From Hydnum rufescens UP504 (lineage: Eukaryota; Basidiomycota; Agaricomycetes; Cantharellales; Hydnaceae), in contig MU129171.1 in NCBI GenBank assembly GCA_014904985.1, positions 1 through 64,000 of the forward strand: DNA of 64,000 nucleotides. The letters run 5' to 3'. Positions within the stretch are counted from its first letter, which is position 1, and every line of letters begins with the position of its first letter. Shown here one piece after another: positions 35,240-46,330 of this stretch. Below the pieces are notes generated by a model. The model ran no database searches. It was not told the origin of the DNA and saw only the letters and a list, made by a program, of their open reading frames with translations. Made by a program: the position numbers and the translations under genes.

Positions 35240-35785
35240 TTGATGCCTGCCAGGCCCTACCATATTTATTCCGATGCTTCTGACATAGTGATAGGAGCCA
35301 GTCTACAACAGGTACAGCTGATGGCAGTCAGAGATCTAAAGGGCATGAAAATATATGACAGGATCCTCAACGCCCATTCCAAAGGAGAATTGGTCCCGAG
35401 AATCGCCCATCAAATCTCGAAGAATACAAATGACGTGCCCAACCCTGACCCCTGGGCCGAAGACGTAGAAACTACAACAGTATATGTCAAGCGAGTAATA
35501 GCCTACTGGGGCAGATCCCTGAAGTCAGTGGAGTGGAACTATTCAGCAACAGAAAGAGAAGCCCTAGGGGTTAAGGAAGCGCTAGTGTGATTCCAACCCT
35601 TCATTGAAGGAGAAAAGAATATAGTGATCACAGACCATGCAGCTTTACAGTGGGCCCGGACATACGAGAATGCGAACAGGCATCTCACGGCATGGGGGGC
35701 AGTATTTGCAGCATATCCAGGCCTGGACATAGTGCATAGGGTGGGCATCATTCACTCGAACATCAACCCCCTCTCAAGGCTGTGA
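35240..35785 (+). pseudogene. Pol of element B: RNase H
   Basis: IYSDASDIVIGASLQQVQ gives the first catalytic D and the usual GA.L.Q pattern. WNYSATEREALGVKEAL carries the catalytic E. ITDHAALQW carries the next D. The domain ends HSNINPLSRL, the standard gypsy junction. One TGA at 35588-35590 interrupts it. Confidence 0.8.
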
Positions 35786-36129
35786 CAGATTCCGCCAAAT
35801 CAATCGCCTGTGGAGGATAACTCACCCTCCTTACCAAGTCAGCTCCCCACACAACTGGTATTCGCATGGGAGGATGCAGTGGAATGGAAGCCAGCAGAGT
35901 GAGCAGCGCTCCTCTCAACCTGAGCTCAGAGCAAGAAACAGGAGTCGCAGGGCACCAAGGAAGCCTCTGCCAATGCAACGGATGAGATAGAGCAGGCTGC
36001 CCAGCAAAGGGCTCAAATGGCAAACCCCCCTGGTCAAGAGTACACACCATGAATGCTGGACATTGAGATTAGTCCCCAGTGAGTGGAAGCATTCACCAGA
36101 GGGTACCAGGCTGACCCTAGCTTCCGATA

Positions 36130-37438
36130 GCCATGGATCAAGGCAGCAGCAGACGAATCGGAGCTCCTAGTGGCCCAGAGATTCTACAAGTCCAATGAGG
36201 GACTCCTGATCTTCCAAGATGCAGACTGGGTAGCACGATTATGTGTGCCAAAGTCAGAGGTACACAGGATACTCCAGGAATCCCATGAGTCACCTTGGGA
36301 AACAGCCCATGCTGGATCCTCGAGGTTATTCCATAAGCTGGCCACGCAATTTTATTGGCCAAAAATGTGGGCCAATGTTGTCAAATATACTAAAACATGC
36401 AATGTCTGCCAGAAGACCAAATCAGACAAGTGAGGGCCGATGGGAAAGCTTCTCCCTCATGCAATTCCACTACTCCCATTTGAGGTAGTGACCCTGGATC
36501 TTATCACGGGCCTCCTGAAGTCGGAGGGGCACAATGCAGTACTAGTGATAGTGGACAAACTTACTAAGTTTGTCCAATATGTTCCCACTACCTCAAGCCT
36601 TAAGCAGGAGGGTTTCACCAAGATGTTCATCCAGCATGTCGTCTGGAAGTATGGCCTTCCAAGGCAAATGATCACCAATCAGGACACCAGGTGGTCTCAA
36701 TCCTTTTGGGCATCGGTCGCCAAACATCTCAATTTAGATTTACTCCTCTTGACTTCCCATCACCTGCAGACAGACAGACAGACAGAGAAAGCCAATGATA
36801 CATTGGAAGTCACATTATGTGCATACATGGTGGGGAATTGCAGTTCCTGGGCCCAGCAGCTTGGAACACTCGTGATGGCCCACAACTCCACACCCCATAC
36901 CTCCACCGGTTATTCACCTTTCTTCCTTTTACATGGATACTCCCCTAGGACTAAAGCGACAGCCATGGACCCAGTAAGAAGAGGCATTAAGTGGGTTGAG
37001 CTCGACAATGCATCTGCTTCCTTGTTCATGGGTGAACTGGAGGCCCATTGTTCTTTAGCCAGGGACATGCTAGTGAGAGCCCAAGCCAGACAGGTGAAAG
37101 CCTATAACACAAGGAGACGTGATGAAGAATTCGAAGAAGGAGATGAGGTTCTAGTGGATCCCCATTCTCTGGAATTAGTGGACATGCAAGGCACAGGGAA
37201 GAAGCTAGTACAACAGTGCATAGGACCTTTCCAGATCTTGGAGAAGATTAACCCAGTAGTCTACCATGTAAATATACCACCTGAGTACAAGATGCATCCC
37301 ATCATAAATATACAGCATCTAACCAAATACCATCAGGATGAATGGGACAAAGGACAATCCAAGCTCCTGGAATTGAGAGAGCTAACCAAGGAGGAAGAAT
37401 ACGAGGTTGAGAGGATAGTAGGACATTGCTACAATTGA
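36130..37438 (+). pseudogene. Pol of element B: integrase
   Basis: The N-terminal zinc-binding HHCC pattern is H...H in VHRILQESHESPWETAHAG and CNVCQK (36259-36411). The catalytic core (long open frame 36440-37438, 332 codons) has D in VTLDLITGLL, D in ITNQDTRW and E in QTDRQTEKAND, the D,D-35-E arrangement. The C-terminal part contains the GPFQILEKINPVVYHVNIP pattern typical of gypsy integrase ends. A TGA near 36431 separates the zinc finger from the core. Integrase inserts element DNA, with chromatin targeting by the chromodomain that follows. Confidence 0.85.
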
Positions 37439-37601
37439 TTGAGAAGAAGGAAGGAGTATCTAGTGAGGTGGAAAGGATATGGGCCTGATCACAACACGTT
37501 TGAGCCTGAGATGGGCCTGTGAAATGCCTTCTCATGCCTCAGGGAGTACCATGAGACCCTGAAGGAACGTGGTGGTGAAAATGAGGACCCCATGCAGTCA
37601 T
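37439..37601 (+). pseudogene. Pol of element B: chromodomain
   Basis: After a stop at 37436-37438 the same frame reads RRRKEYLVRWKGYGPDHNTF, then EPEMGL, a canonical chromodomain (aromatic residues and LVRWKGY core) that binds methylated histone H3 in chromoviruses. A second TGA follows EPEMGL, where tryptophan is usual. The frame ends near 37601 after LREYHETLKERGGENEDP. Confidence 0.85.
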
Positions 37602-37611
37602 AAGGGAACCT

Positions 37612-40357
37612 CCATCCGCCCCTTCTCCTAGCATTCCTCTCCCCTCTCTGCAACCTCAACCTCAACCTCAACCTCAACCTCGAATCTCAACCTTCATTTC
37701 CACTGTGACAATTTTACAGATCGATCCCCCCTTCCCACTGGCAATCACGATGCAACAACCCAGAGCCCACAAACACAGGGGTATCAGACATGGATGCCGC
37801 TACGCAATGCCCAGAGACAATACCAACCCCATGGACCTCCACTATACACAGTATGGGGATGAGGAGGACAATCCGGAATGTCATCCAGTGGAATATCTCT
37901 CGACTCAACAATGTGCCTGCTTCTTCATATATCGTCTTACTGCGCTGAATCTTGCAGGGCCTTACCCCTGGGTCCAAGGGCTACCTCCATTTGCGAGTGA
38001 CCCTTATGGTTACCACTGGGAACATCTAGACGAGTGGGGATGGCTAGGGAAGTTCAAATGGACATACTGAACCCAACTGCTCCCCAAAGTTTATGCCTTC
38101 CCACTGCACCAAGCCTTCATCCCCCTCAATGTCCCAAAATTCAACTTTGACCCATGTATTCACCTTCTACAATCATGAGGCCCAAATCCTAACCTATGCT
38201 CCCTCTCACTAAAATTCCTCAAGGAGGTCTGATCAGCAGGAGAGACGATGCTACAATGCATAAGGTGGATAGACCAAGTGACAGCCTGCTTCCACATCAT
38301 CTTGCCATCCAGCTATGACCTGGATTGGCACTTCGGGTTGTCATGGCAGTATCTTCTCCAGCAAGGAACAACCCCAGCCCCCACGTGGAAAATGGCTCAC
38401 ATTGCACAAGAACTCAGAAGGTGCATGCTTGATGCTACCAGATTCGTAACCCTTGCCTTTCAAGTCATTCTCCTCCTCTTATGTTTCAAGGAGCAATTCC
38501 AACCTCCACGATTCAAAACTACCACGTGCCTGACAGGCCTGATCATCTCCAGTCACAATTGTCGCTCCATCCTCATTGGTAAGGGGCTCACAGAATTAGG
38601 AGCTCCTGTATGGTCATTGGCTATAGAAAACGAAACCCCCAGCCTTGAACTCTACCCCCAGGGCACCATGCAGTACTTGCCCCTTTGGACCGACATGGAG
38701 AAGGAAATCAAGGCCAGGCACCCTCACTGAGACTTACAGGATGCTTACATGCAGAAACTGATCTGTGAGTCCTTCGAGAAATGACTAGCAGACCTGGGAC
38801 ATCAGTGACTCATGAACCTGCCAGAGGAAATATGGGTGATGGAGGAGGGCATCCATGGGAAACTAGGATGACAGGTCCTTACTACTGTCACCACCCCTCC
38901 TACTTTCGTGCACCCCAGGGTCCCCCCAATGAGAATTACTTGGAGGGTCTCGTGCACTGGCTATCACACACTCATGAAGGAGGTTATCTGCCAATTCTGA
39001 ACAAATTACAAGAATGTCTTGGCAAGGAAACATTGCTGCTAACCAAATGGGCCAACCATGAAGATGCTAGTCCTCCCCATCACTGTTAGCCCAAAACTAC
39101 CCTTTATGCCAGGAGTGGGCTGAATGCAGGGGATTTGAGTGGTGCCAGCCTGAATTGCTCTCTATGCTGCAGCTCTGGTACAAGTGGGCTGCATGACTGA
39201 TCAATCCAGCTCTATGGTCCCATGGCACCCCTCCTACACTACTCACCCACATGGAAGACTATGATCCCTACATCGCTGCAGCCACAGGGTCCTTGTGGCA
39301 GCCCTGTCCTGAGTCACCACCAGGGTGATGCATCAGACCATGCGCGAATATAGTCAAATATCCTGAAGAAGAACTTATGCCCTACGAGGATGATGAACCG
39401 CCCCCTACCTCCAATTTCACTCTACCTGAGGACACCAGCACTCCAACCAACAATACCCTGGAGACAGCAGCTGGACCAACTGAAAAGGTAGACCCTGACA
39501 ATGTCTGGGGACCACTGGACATGCAGATGGACCAATTCCCAGTGGAATTTTACCCGTTTGTGTATCTGAAATTGGAGGAACACCTGGAGGAGGAGTTACT
39601 TGAGTGATATGGGTCAGGGGTTAAGCAGTGGCTCTATGAAGAGCCCTGCCTCACTCTCATCTTCATGGAAAGGGACTGTGCACATAGGGCCTTGGAAAGC
39701 CAGAAGTTAGCCACTAAGTTTTACCCTTCTGAGCCCTCTGCCCATGCTTGGCCATACGATGAAAGTCTCTACTGCCCATGGAGCCCTGAAGTTTCAGAGA
39801 GGGTGCTCAAGGTAATATCCTCATGAATCCACCAAAGGCTGGAGCTCTGCCCACTCCCACAGCCTATCTGGGTGAAGGGCAGCCCCTCACGACCCCCCGA
39901 TATGAATTTCAAATCCATGGACTTGAGCAAGCTCTTCCACCCCAACGGTCCTCCACAAGTTCAAGGGCTTTCTCAAAGTCTCATGTCCCACTATCTTCTT
40001 ACTTCCCAGGAGATCTTAATGCTCCTCGCTGAACGAATCGAGTATCTACATTTGCTCATGGTGTTTAATGCTAGAGAATTGCTTGAAGCCATGCAAAAAT
40101 TGGATTCCTTAATGTGGAAGCACCTATCCTATCAGGACCCTGTCAAGTTTAACATCCAAATACCTTTCAGGGGCCCCCACCAAATCATGCTCGAGTGGCT
40201 CACCTGGGCTACCCCTGGAGTCAATCCCACCTCCCTCACCACTTGTGGCACATATGCAGGCAAGCAATTTTGCTGGAATGGATGGTATGAACATTATGAA
40301 ATCATGTTCAATGACTTGGACCTCAAGGATATGGGTATTCTCCTGTTAGAATCCTGA
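37612..40357 (+). pseudogene. ORF3 of element B, downstream of pol
   Basis: A long degenerate coding region between pol and the 3' LTR. Readable parts include 37705-38070 (WVQGLPPFASDPYGYHWEHL, DEWGWLGKFKW), 38248-38730 (SYDLDWHFGLSWQYLL), 38941-39087 (LQECLGKETLLLTKWANHED), 39377-39607 and 39872-40357 (FCWNGWYEHYEIMFNDLDLK). Element A keeps its second half, so the protein is older than the two families. It is acidic and aromatic-rich. I saw no convincing signal peptide, envelope or membrane segment, apart from a short hydrophobic run VTLAFQVILLLLC near 38450-38490. It occupies the env position, but nothing shows that it is an envelope. A CTCAAC hexamer repeat (37648-37685) lies at its start. 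Function unknown. Confidence 0.6.
37648..37685. repeat. CTCAAC hexamer microsatellite
   Basis: About five to six copies of CTCAAC in a row between the chromodomain and ORF3 of element B. Confidence 0.9.
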
Positions 40358-40375
40358 TGCCATGCTGGGGGGCAA

Positions 40376-40954
40376 TGTAATATAGAGCCCCAACTCTTTA
40401 AGTATATACTTGTCACATCCTGTTTGTACCTTATGTAATAGCATGGCTGCGAGGATTCTAAGTCCCAGCAGCACCAGAATCAGAGCACTCTTTTGCCTGG
40501 ACTTTGTAGCTCCCACTTGAACCGTGAAATCAACATAGCCATGCAGCAACTATGCGACCAAGTTGCATAACAAATCAACTGCATCAAGACCCACAATCTG
40601 TCACCATAGAGCATGGGCAGAGACAGATAAAGGGAGTTGCATATGAGCGTGACTCAGTTAGGTAAGTACACTCCTCTAGTGTACCCACTAACTACCCTTT
40701 CCCCCCCATAGATAGTAGCTGAGCCCTTTGGCCAGCTACTACCATCTTCCCTTACCCATTACCCCCTCTCCTCTCACTTCTCCCCTGTCCAAAGCGAAGC
40801 CAGTGCTTAGCTTCGTTTGCGGCCCTCCCACTCAAAGCCAGTGCTTAGAGCAGTTGGATTGCCTTCCTCCTTCTGTTCACAGGTCCCTTGAATCCGCCTT
40901 GTCTAACAACAACAAATACTGCAGTCCCTTGAAGTCAAGGACCATGTTATTACA
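40376..40954 (+). repeat. 3' LTR of element B
   Basis: 579 bp from TGTAATATAG to ATTACA, preceded by the polypurine run GGGGGGCA and followed by target duplication CTTTG. Confidence 0.9.
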
Positions 40955-41529
40955 CTTTGTGTCTTCTTTGTGTCAAGAAATCAAACTCATCTTCAACTGT
41001 AGAGATATTTTTTGAATATAAATGAATCTAGGAACCTCTGTTCAGCAAGACCAAAGGAAACAGAAACAGCAGAGCACCTTCTGCATTATCTAGCCTTGCT
41101 ACTTCATCTGAATGAACATTGTCATGCCAATAATCTGTTCTGGCACTGCTAAAATCAATACACATGGATATGGACCAGTCAAAGTTTGCAAGTGTATGAA
41201 GACTAATTGTAAGTATTCAGCCATCACTAATTTACTAGATCATATCATGTATGGCCTCAAGAGCACCTGGCAGCTCTGTATTGAGCAAGAATCCTTGGTT
41301 TGAGTGATTTGAGGATGCAGCATTCCCCACTACACCTCAAGGTTAGTATTAATTCCAGCCCCCTTTCTGCATCATGATCTCCTAGCAACACACATCTTGT
41401 GGTCTCCAGTGAGGAGATTCACCAGTGGGAGAAGGATGTAAAATGAGACAAATGATGCATTTCCCATTAGAATGTAATAGAGGAAGATCAATACCATGCA
41501 TGGATATGGATGGGGTTCCAAAATGCTGA
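40955..41529. other. Rejoined 3' flank of NWD2 and 3' end of partner gene, unit 3
   Basis: 40960-41130 is the NWD 3' flank seen at 5985-6190 and 50815-51020. From about 41150 the sequence aligns with the 3' part of the minus-strand partner gene (53610-53930), for example CAGCTCTGTATT and GAGGATGCAGCATTCC against GAGGATACTCTTTCC. No functional frame remains. Confidence 0.55.
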
Positions 41530-42600
41530 ATGCCCAGTCCACTTCATCATATGAGCATACCCATATCTGGAAATCATGATGGGGATGGACAAACCATAGG
41601 AATTAAGGATTCCTTTCTTTTCCATGTATTCCATCCCTTGAATAAAAGTCCTCTAAGTTGACATTCAGATGGCCCCAATGATATACAACAATTGTAAGGG
41701 GAGTGGCATAGGATTACATCATCAGCTTATGTAAGTAGAGTGGCTATATAGGTGGAGGAAAACATTAGCAAGAGCCATGTTTTCTTCTGTCTATGAATGC
41801 CACTTTGGGTCATTTGTAGCATGGTTGATAAGCCTATAAGAATACACTAAGTACACCACTTACAACAATCCCATAGAGTCCAGAATATGGACATGATAAG
41901 GACTTACAATAATGCAATGAGGAATGAGCTCCCATCCCTCAAGTCTCAGCCCCCAGTTCTTGTATGCCAGATTGCCAAGCCTGACACCTCCCTCTGGTGC
42001 ATGGCTGATGTTCTCAGCAATGCTGCATCTAGCAGGAACCCAACTCACATTCTTCTAGACCCTAGGAATGTGTTTTCCATTTCACTTGAGGCTCACTGTG
42101 TGCTAACACCATGTTTGTCATTCATTCTGGCAACAGACAAATAATCTTTGACTTGGGCTTGTGAAATAAGGGGAGCAAATGTATTTTATGCATCTCAATT
42201 AGCTTGTTGCATCACAAAGTGGAGAACTGGATGTGAGGCAGAATGTATGGTGCATCATGCCTTGCAATCAATGGTTTCAAGACTACAAAGAATACAGCAC
42301 ATTTTCAGTGAAATTCATCAACCAGGAGGAAATAGAGGCAGAAATGCACATTTGGCATTTTTGTGGATGTCTACTTTGCAGCTATTTCATTTTGGTTGAG
42401 ATATGAATGAATGCCTGTCAGCTTTCTGGTATCATGAACCCCCTTCCAGTCCTGGAAAGCCAATGATATCAGTGGGAGCAGTGAAGGGCAGTGAGTAAAT
42501 TCATTGATGTGGAGAGTAAAACTGAAGAGATCATATATAGTGGATTGAAAAGAAGGATTGAGAACCCATAACCCTTACATGGCTCTGACTGAATCTAATG
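41530..42600. other. Unidentified insertion in the partner gene of unit 3
   Basis: This roughly 1.1-kb stretch has no counterpart in the other units. Two short open frames (41887-42144 and 42148-42399 plus) show no recognisable motif. No inverted ends or target duplication were found by eye. Confidence 0.4.
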
Positions 42601-44890
42601 GTAGGGTTATCAAACTGGGGCCCGCATTCTTGGCCACATCCTGCATCCTTCAGCTGCAGTCCCCACTGCACTCTTCTACTGCCCAGCATCCCTCACAGTC
42701 ACATGCATGAGAGGAAGTGGAGGGGACTACAAGAACCGAGGCTCCACCTTCAATCTTGACAAAAGTCATAACTTTCGATAGAAACACCCAAGGATTTCTC
42801 TCAGTACTCCCAGAAACATTAACCAAGGGGCCTGCGAAGCATAATGGGCCACTTCTTTCAGTTTTGTTGAGGAGAGAAGGAGGCCTAAATATGAGCCATC
42901 CAAATCTTTTTGTGAGAATACAATGTTGCGGAGATCAGCTGGAACCCCTGAAGGAGGTAGTGTTGGGAGTGGTTGCGACTGCCTCGGAAACAGAATCCAT
43001 TGGTGGTGTTCTCGCCACTCTCTGTATTCATCTTGACTTGAATTGCCAGCGGTCTCGTAGCATTGACATCCTTGGAACTGTCTTTGGGGTCCATCTGGTT
43101 TGTTAATTGCCAGTAGGTGAAGCACAAGGCCGAAAACTCTGAATATGAAACCATTACTGAGAGCTGGAATGAGTGATGCCATCTCAGTGAGATCTTGAGA
43201 TGATAGACAAATCTCCGCCAATATACTTTGAGTTTCATGGCTTATGTCTCGGAGGAGTCACTGAGAATGAGAACCAAATCTGCTTCGAAGAACACCTACA
43301 TTTGGGGCCTGTCCGGGGTTGACATTGTCCTTGTTTGCTCGGGGAGAAAATCGAGTGGTTTGACCCATCCCTTGGTAGTAATTTTGTCTCCCGACCAAAG
43401 AGCCAGGTGCCCAGATCAGAAAACATAGGTCATGCTGCATGAGGGCTAGAGTAGGAAGGAGGGCTCTGCCAAAGAAAGCAGTCGGAAACTGGAGTCCCTG
43501 CACCCCAAAGGGGTGACAACCACCAGTTTCGCAGACCATTCAGTTCGGTCGGGATGCGAGGCCACCATTCGTCGGCCGCCAAAGTGCCACAATAAATTCA
43601 TTGAAACTTCGAAATGCAAGAGGAATCAGGATGCCCGGCGACAGATAACCCTCATGGGTGGGTCAACATTAGCCTCAGAGTGTTGTAAATGAGATCTCCA
43701 ACTCCTTTCCTTAAGAAGGCAATGTCGTGGAGATCGGCTGGTGCCCCTGAAAGAGGGAAGTTACAATTGCATTGGAAACAGAGTCCATTCATGGGGGGGA
43801 TCACGTTCTCACTGCTTTGGGGGTCCATCTGGCATGTTGATCGGCATTAGGAGAAACACTCTATACTCCTGACTGCCTTCGAGTGCCAAAAAGCCAGTGA
43901 ATACGAAACCATCATTGGGAGCTTGAACCGCTGATGTCACCTCTTTTCTAGGATACCCTGAACAGGGGGAATGAGGGTGATGTCGACTTCTGCTTCCTTA
44001 TTCAAATTGAACTGATCTGTTGGGAGCTCGTGGAGACCTTGACTAGAGTGACTAAGGGCCGATGGATCTTCAAGAGTATAATTTGACTCCAATTACTCTA
44101 TCTTGGAGTTGTCACGGCAAACCAGAATCGAATCTGGTGTGATGAACATCTACATTGGGTTGCATGTTTCAGGGATGAGGTTTTGAGGGCCTTGACATTA
44201 TCGTCCTCGTGCTTGACGATATCTCTAATGGCGTGAGACACTGAAAGAGCTCTCCCAGCATTTTTGTCCCAAGACCAAAGAGTCGAACGCCCAAGGCAGA
44301 AAGCACCAGCTCTGGCCTGAAGGTGTCACGGCCCCGGCTTTCATAAAACATCGAGTTCAGGTGAGATGCATCACGAGGTCTCGTTGGTTCTGCCGATACT
44401 CTTTTTGGGATACAAGAGGAACCAGGACTCCCAGTGGGGGAACCCCTTGAGTAAAATACATCGACTAGAGAGCCTCAAGTGTCAACATGTCAATGTTGGA
44501 GGAAAGCAATATAGAGCAATCAAGGAGAGACCAATCCTCTGAAATTGCACCCATTTCTGAATATTGGGAACAGAGGTGTACAAGAACAATTTGTGCCTAA
44601 CCAAAATCACTTGAGGCACCAAGAAGATCACAGAAGTCACCAAGCAAGAAAGAGGAAGGAGAGACTAGACTGTTAATTTATTGAGCAAACCAGAGGGGAA
44701 CGATGTTGATGATATTGTACCTGCCCACATTGAGAGCGTGCGGACGGCCACGGTCACCAGGAAAATGAGCCAACAGAATTTACCATCACCACCAAGAAGT
44801 AGGGCCTTGAGGCAAGGTCATGACAATCGATCCCAATCTTGCTCTCATTAATCTCATCAAATATCTTATCCACACAGATTGAGGACAACC
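42601..44890 (-). pseudogene. Partner gene, unit 3, chimeric and decayed
   Basis: Minus-strand relative of 8068-10215 and 53290-55390. Recognisable segments are PELVLSALGVRLFGLGTKML (near 44320), a frame with NPDGPQ/NKPDGP (near 43100) and the Cys-rich FCFQCNRN-like region. The block APADLRNIVF...LGLL occurs twice (near 42930 and again near 43730), showing that two family members were joined. Stops and shifts are frequent. Product unknown. Confidence 0.45.
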
Positions 44891-46260
44891 TGTTGTTGGA
44901 GGGGCAAATCCCTACTATGTGCAAACCCTATCCAAGGATGATCTTTCAATTAAATGAACCATTTCTCATGTCAATCCGGATGTCAATTCCCACGTCGTCA
45001 TTCATTTGAGAACAAGCCTGAATCCCATATGCCTAGAATCCATGAATCCGTGTCATTCCTTTACCTATACACGAGCCAATTTATTGTTCATCCATGGCAC
45101 TTCAACAGGCCACCCTAAATTCCACCTTTTTATGCCATACCTCAATGTGGCAATAGCAATTCAACTTGCTTGCTTTGTTTGACCTTCAATCAGTCTCCAC
45201 TTCCAGTACATGCTTCCTGTTGCCTCAAGGGCGACTCTAATGAATTGTGATTATGTAACACAACGGATTACACACCCCGGGCCTTCGCAGACTTGTCACA
45301 TGACAAATAGGGGCTAATGCGGTGCTCTCAAGGAGTAAACACGGAATATCTCCCTCAGTTTTGACCGGATCGACTCGGCAAGATAGCGCCCAGAAGGCTA
45401 CGATTCACACCTTTCATACGATACCAAACACGAGCCGAACGAATCAAAACTGCACCTTCCAGGTCGATTTTACTATGTGTTTCATATATCCCTTCAGTAT
45501 TTTTCGATTTTCTCAGTCAGTTTTGATCCAATTCGTTCGGGACAAGCACGCCTAGAAAGCTGTCGACAGTTTTCATCCAATGGTACCAAGGGAAAAATGA
45601 GCGGATTAAAACTCGGCTCTCTACAATTTAACTCCCCCATGTCTCATTTCATTATTGCCTCCGCTTTTTTGATTATTAATGGCAATTATTCTCTGCCCCT
45701 CTTATATCCGACGAAGAGTACTTCTAGGACGACCAGTTCCACCATTCCCCAAGGGATTCTGTGCAGTAGGAGAGGAGGAATAGCTTGGTTAAGCCATATT
45801 CCCCTATTCTGACTTGATTTTGGAATATCTCCTTCAGTTTTGAAGCTTTTGACTTGATTTATTTTTCATCATTTTCGCCTTAACCCCACCTTTCTGCCGG
45901 TTACCATAGCATTTTTCTGTGATGTATATTAAGTGCAGGAGATGCGAATTTCTACAATTTTCCCCCTCCCCAGTTTTGAGGCACTGATGTATTGCCGCTG
46001 GTTCCTTGGGTGAATTCCACCAAGACTACTACACTTTGTCTAGGGCCTCAAGAGGAGAGCCTTAGGGTGTGGTTTTGTGACCCATATTCATTCTTTGTTC
46101 TATTGCTTGGGCAGGTGTTGCTTACAGCATTAGATTTCTATTCCAAAAGACCTTCCTTCCTTCGAGCCCTAACATTCGGATTGATCCTGTGGTCCCCTCT
46201 TTTCATTCTTGATTCCATATCGTGGACTGTGGCTGGATTCCTCCCCTTCGTTTCCCGCTT
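44891..46260. other. Extra 1.4-kb sequence between partner gene and NWD3
   Basis: The intergenic region of unit 3 is much longer than in unit 4, where about 75 bp separate the homologous points. I recognise no gene in it. Two diverged blocks around 45340-45480 and 45500-45620 share CAGTTTTGA(C/T)C, AAGCACGC/AAGATAGCGCC and GAACGAATCAAAACT/GAGCGGATTAAAACT. A third short start (TATCTCCTTCAGTTTTGAAG) lies at 45823. A block of ordinary intergenic DNA is possible. Confidence 0.4.
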
Positions 46261-46330
46261 ACACCGTACTCATTCCGTCCTTTGCTCCTCACAAATTCAC
46301 CTGGTCTGCCAACACTTCCCCATCGTCTAG

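Larger units (their letters stand above)
19232..40954 (+). mobile_element. Nested LTR-retrotransposon block, outer chromovirus element B
   Basis: LTRs starting TGTAATATAG and ending ATTACA bound the block. The flanks carry the same 5 bp, CTTTG (19227-19231 and 40955-40959). Outside them the 3' flank of NWD2 joins seamlessly to its expected continuation (TGTGTC...TTTGTGTCAAGAA). The domain order protease-RT-RNase H-integrase-chromodomain places it in Ty3/gypsy, chromovirus branch. Inside it lie element A (22441-30882), an unidentified insert in the 5' LTR (about 19790-21330), and an extra ORF3 between pol and the 3' LTR. Many in-frame TGA codons and frameshifts mean it cannot be autonomous. 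Confidence 0.88.

Noticed and set aside
37612..40357. ORF3 as a retroviral envelope gene
   Set aside because: The position fits, but there is no signal peptide, no clear membrane anchor and no cleavage-site pattern. Kept as unknown.
41860..42399. Open frames of 62-85 codons on both strands
   Set aside because: No motif, no homologue within the window, and lengths expected by chance.
44896..45260. Possible copia-type LTR starting TGTTGGAGG
   Set aside because: No matching second copy, no convincing end and no target duplication could be seen.
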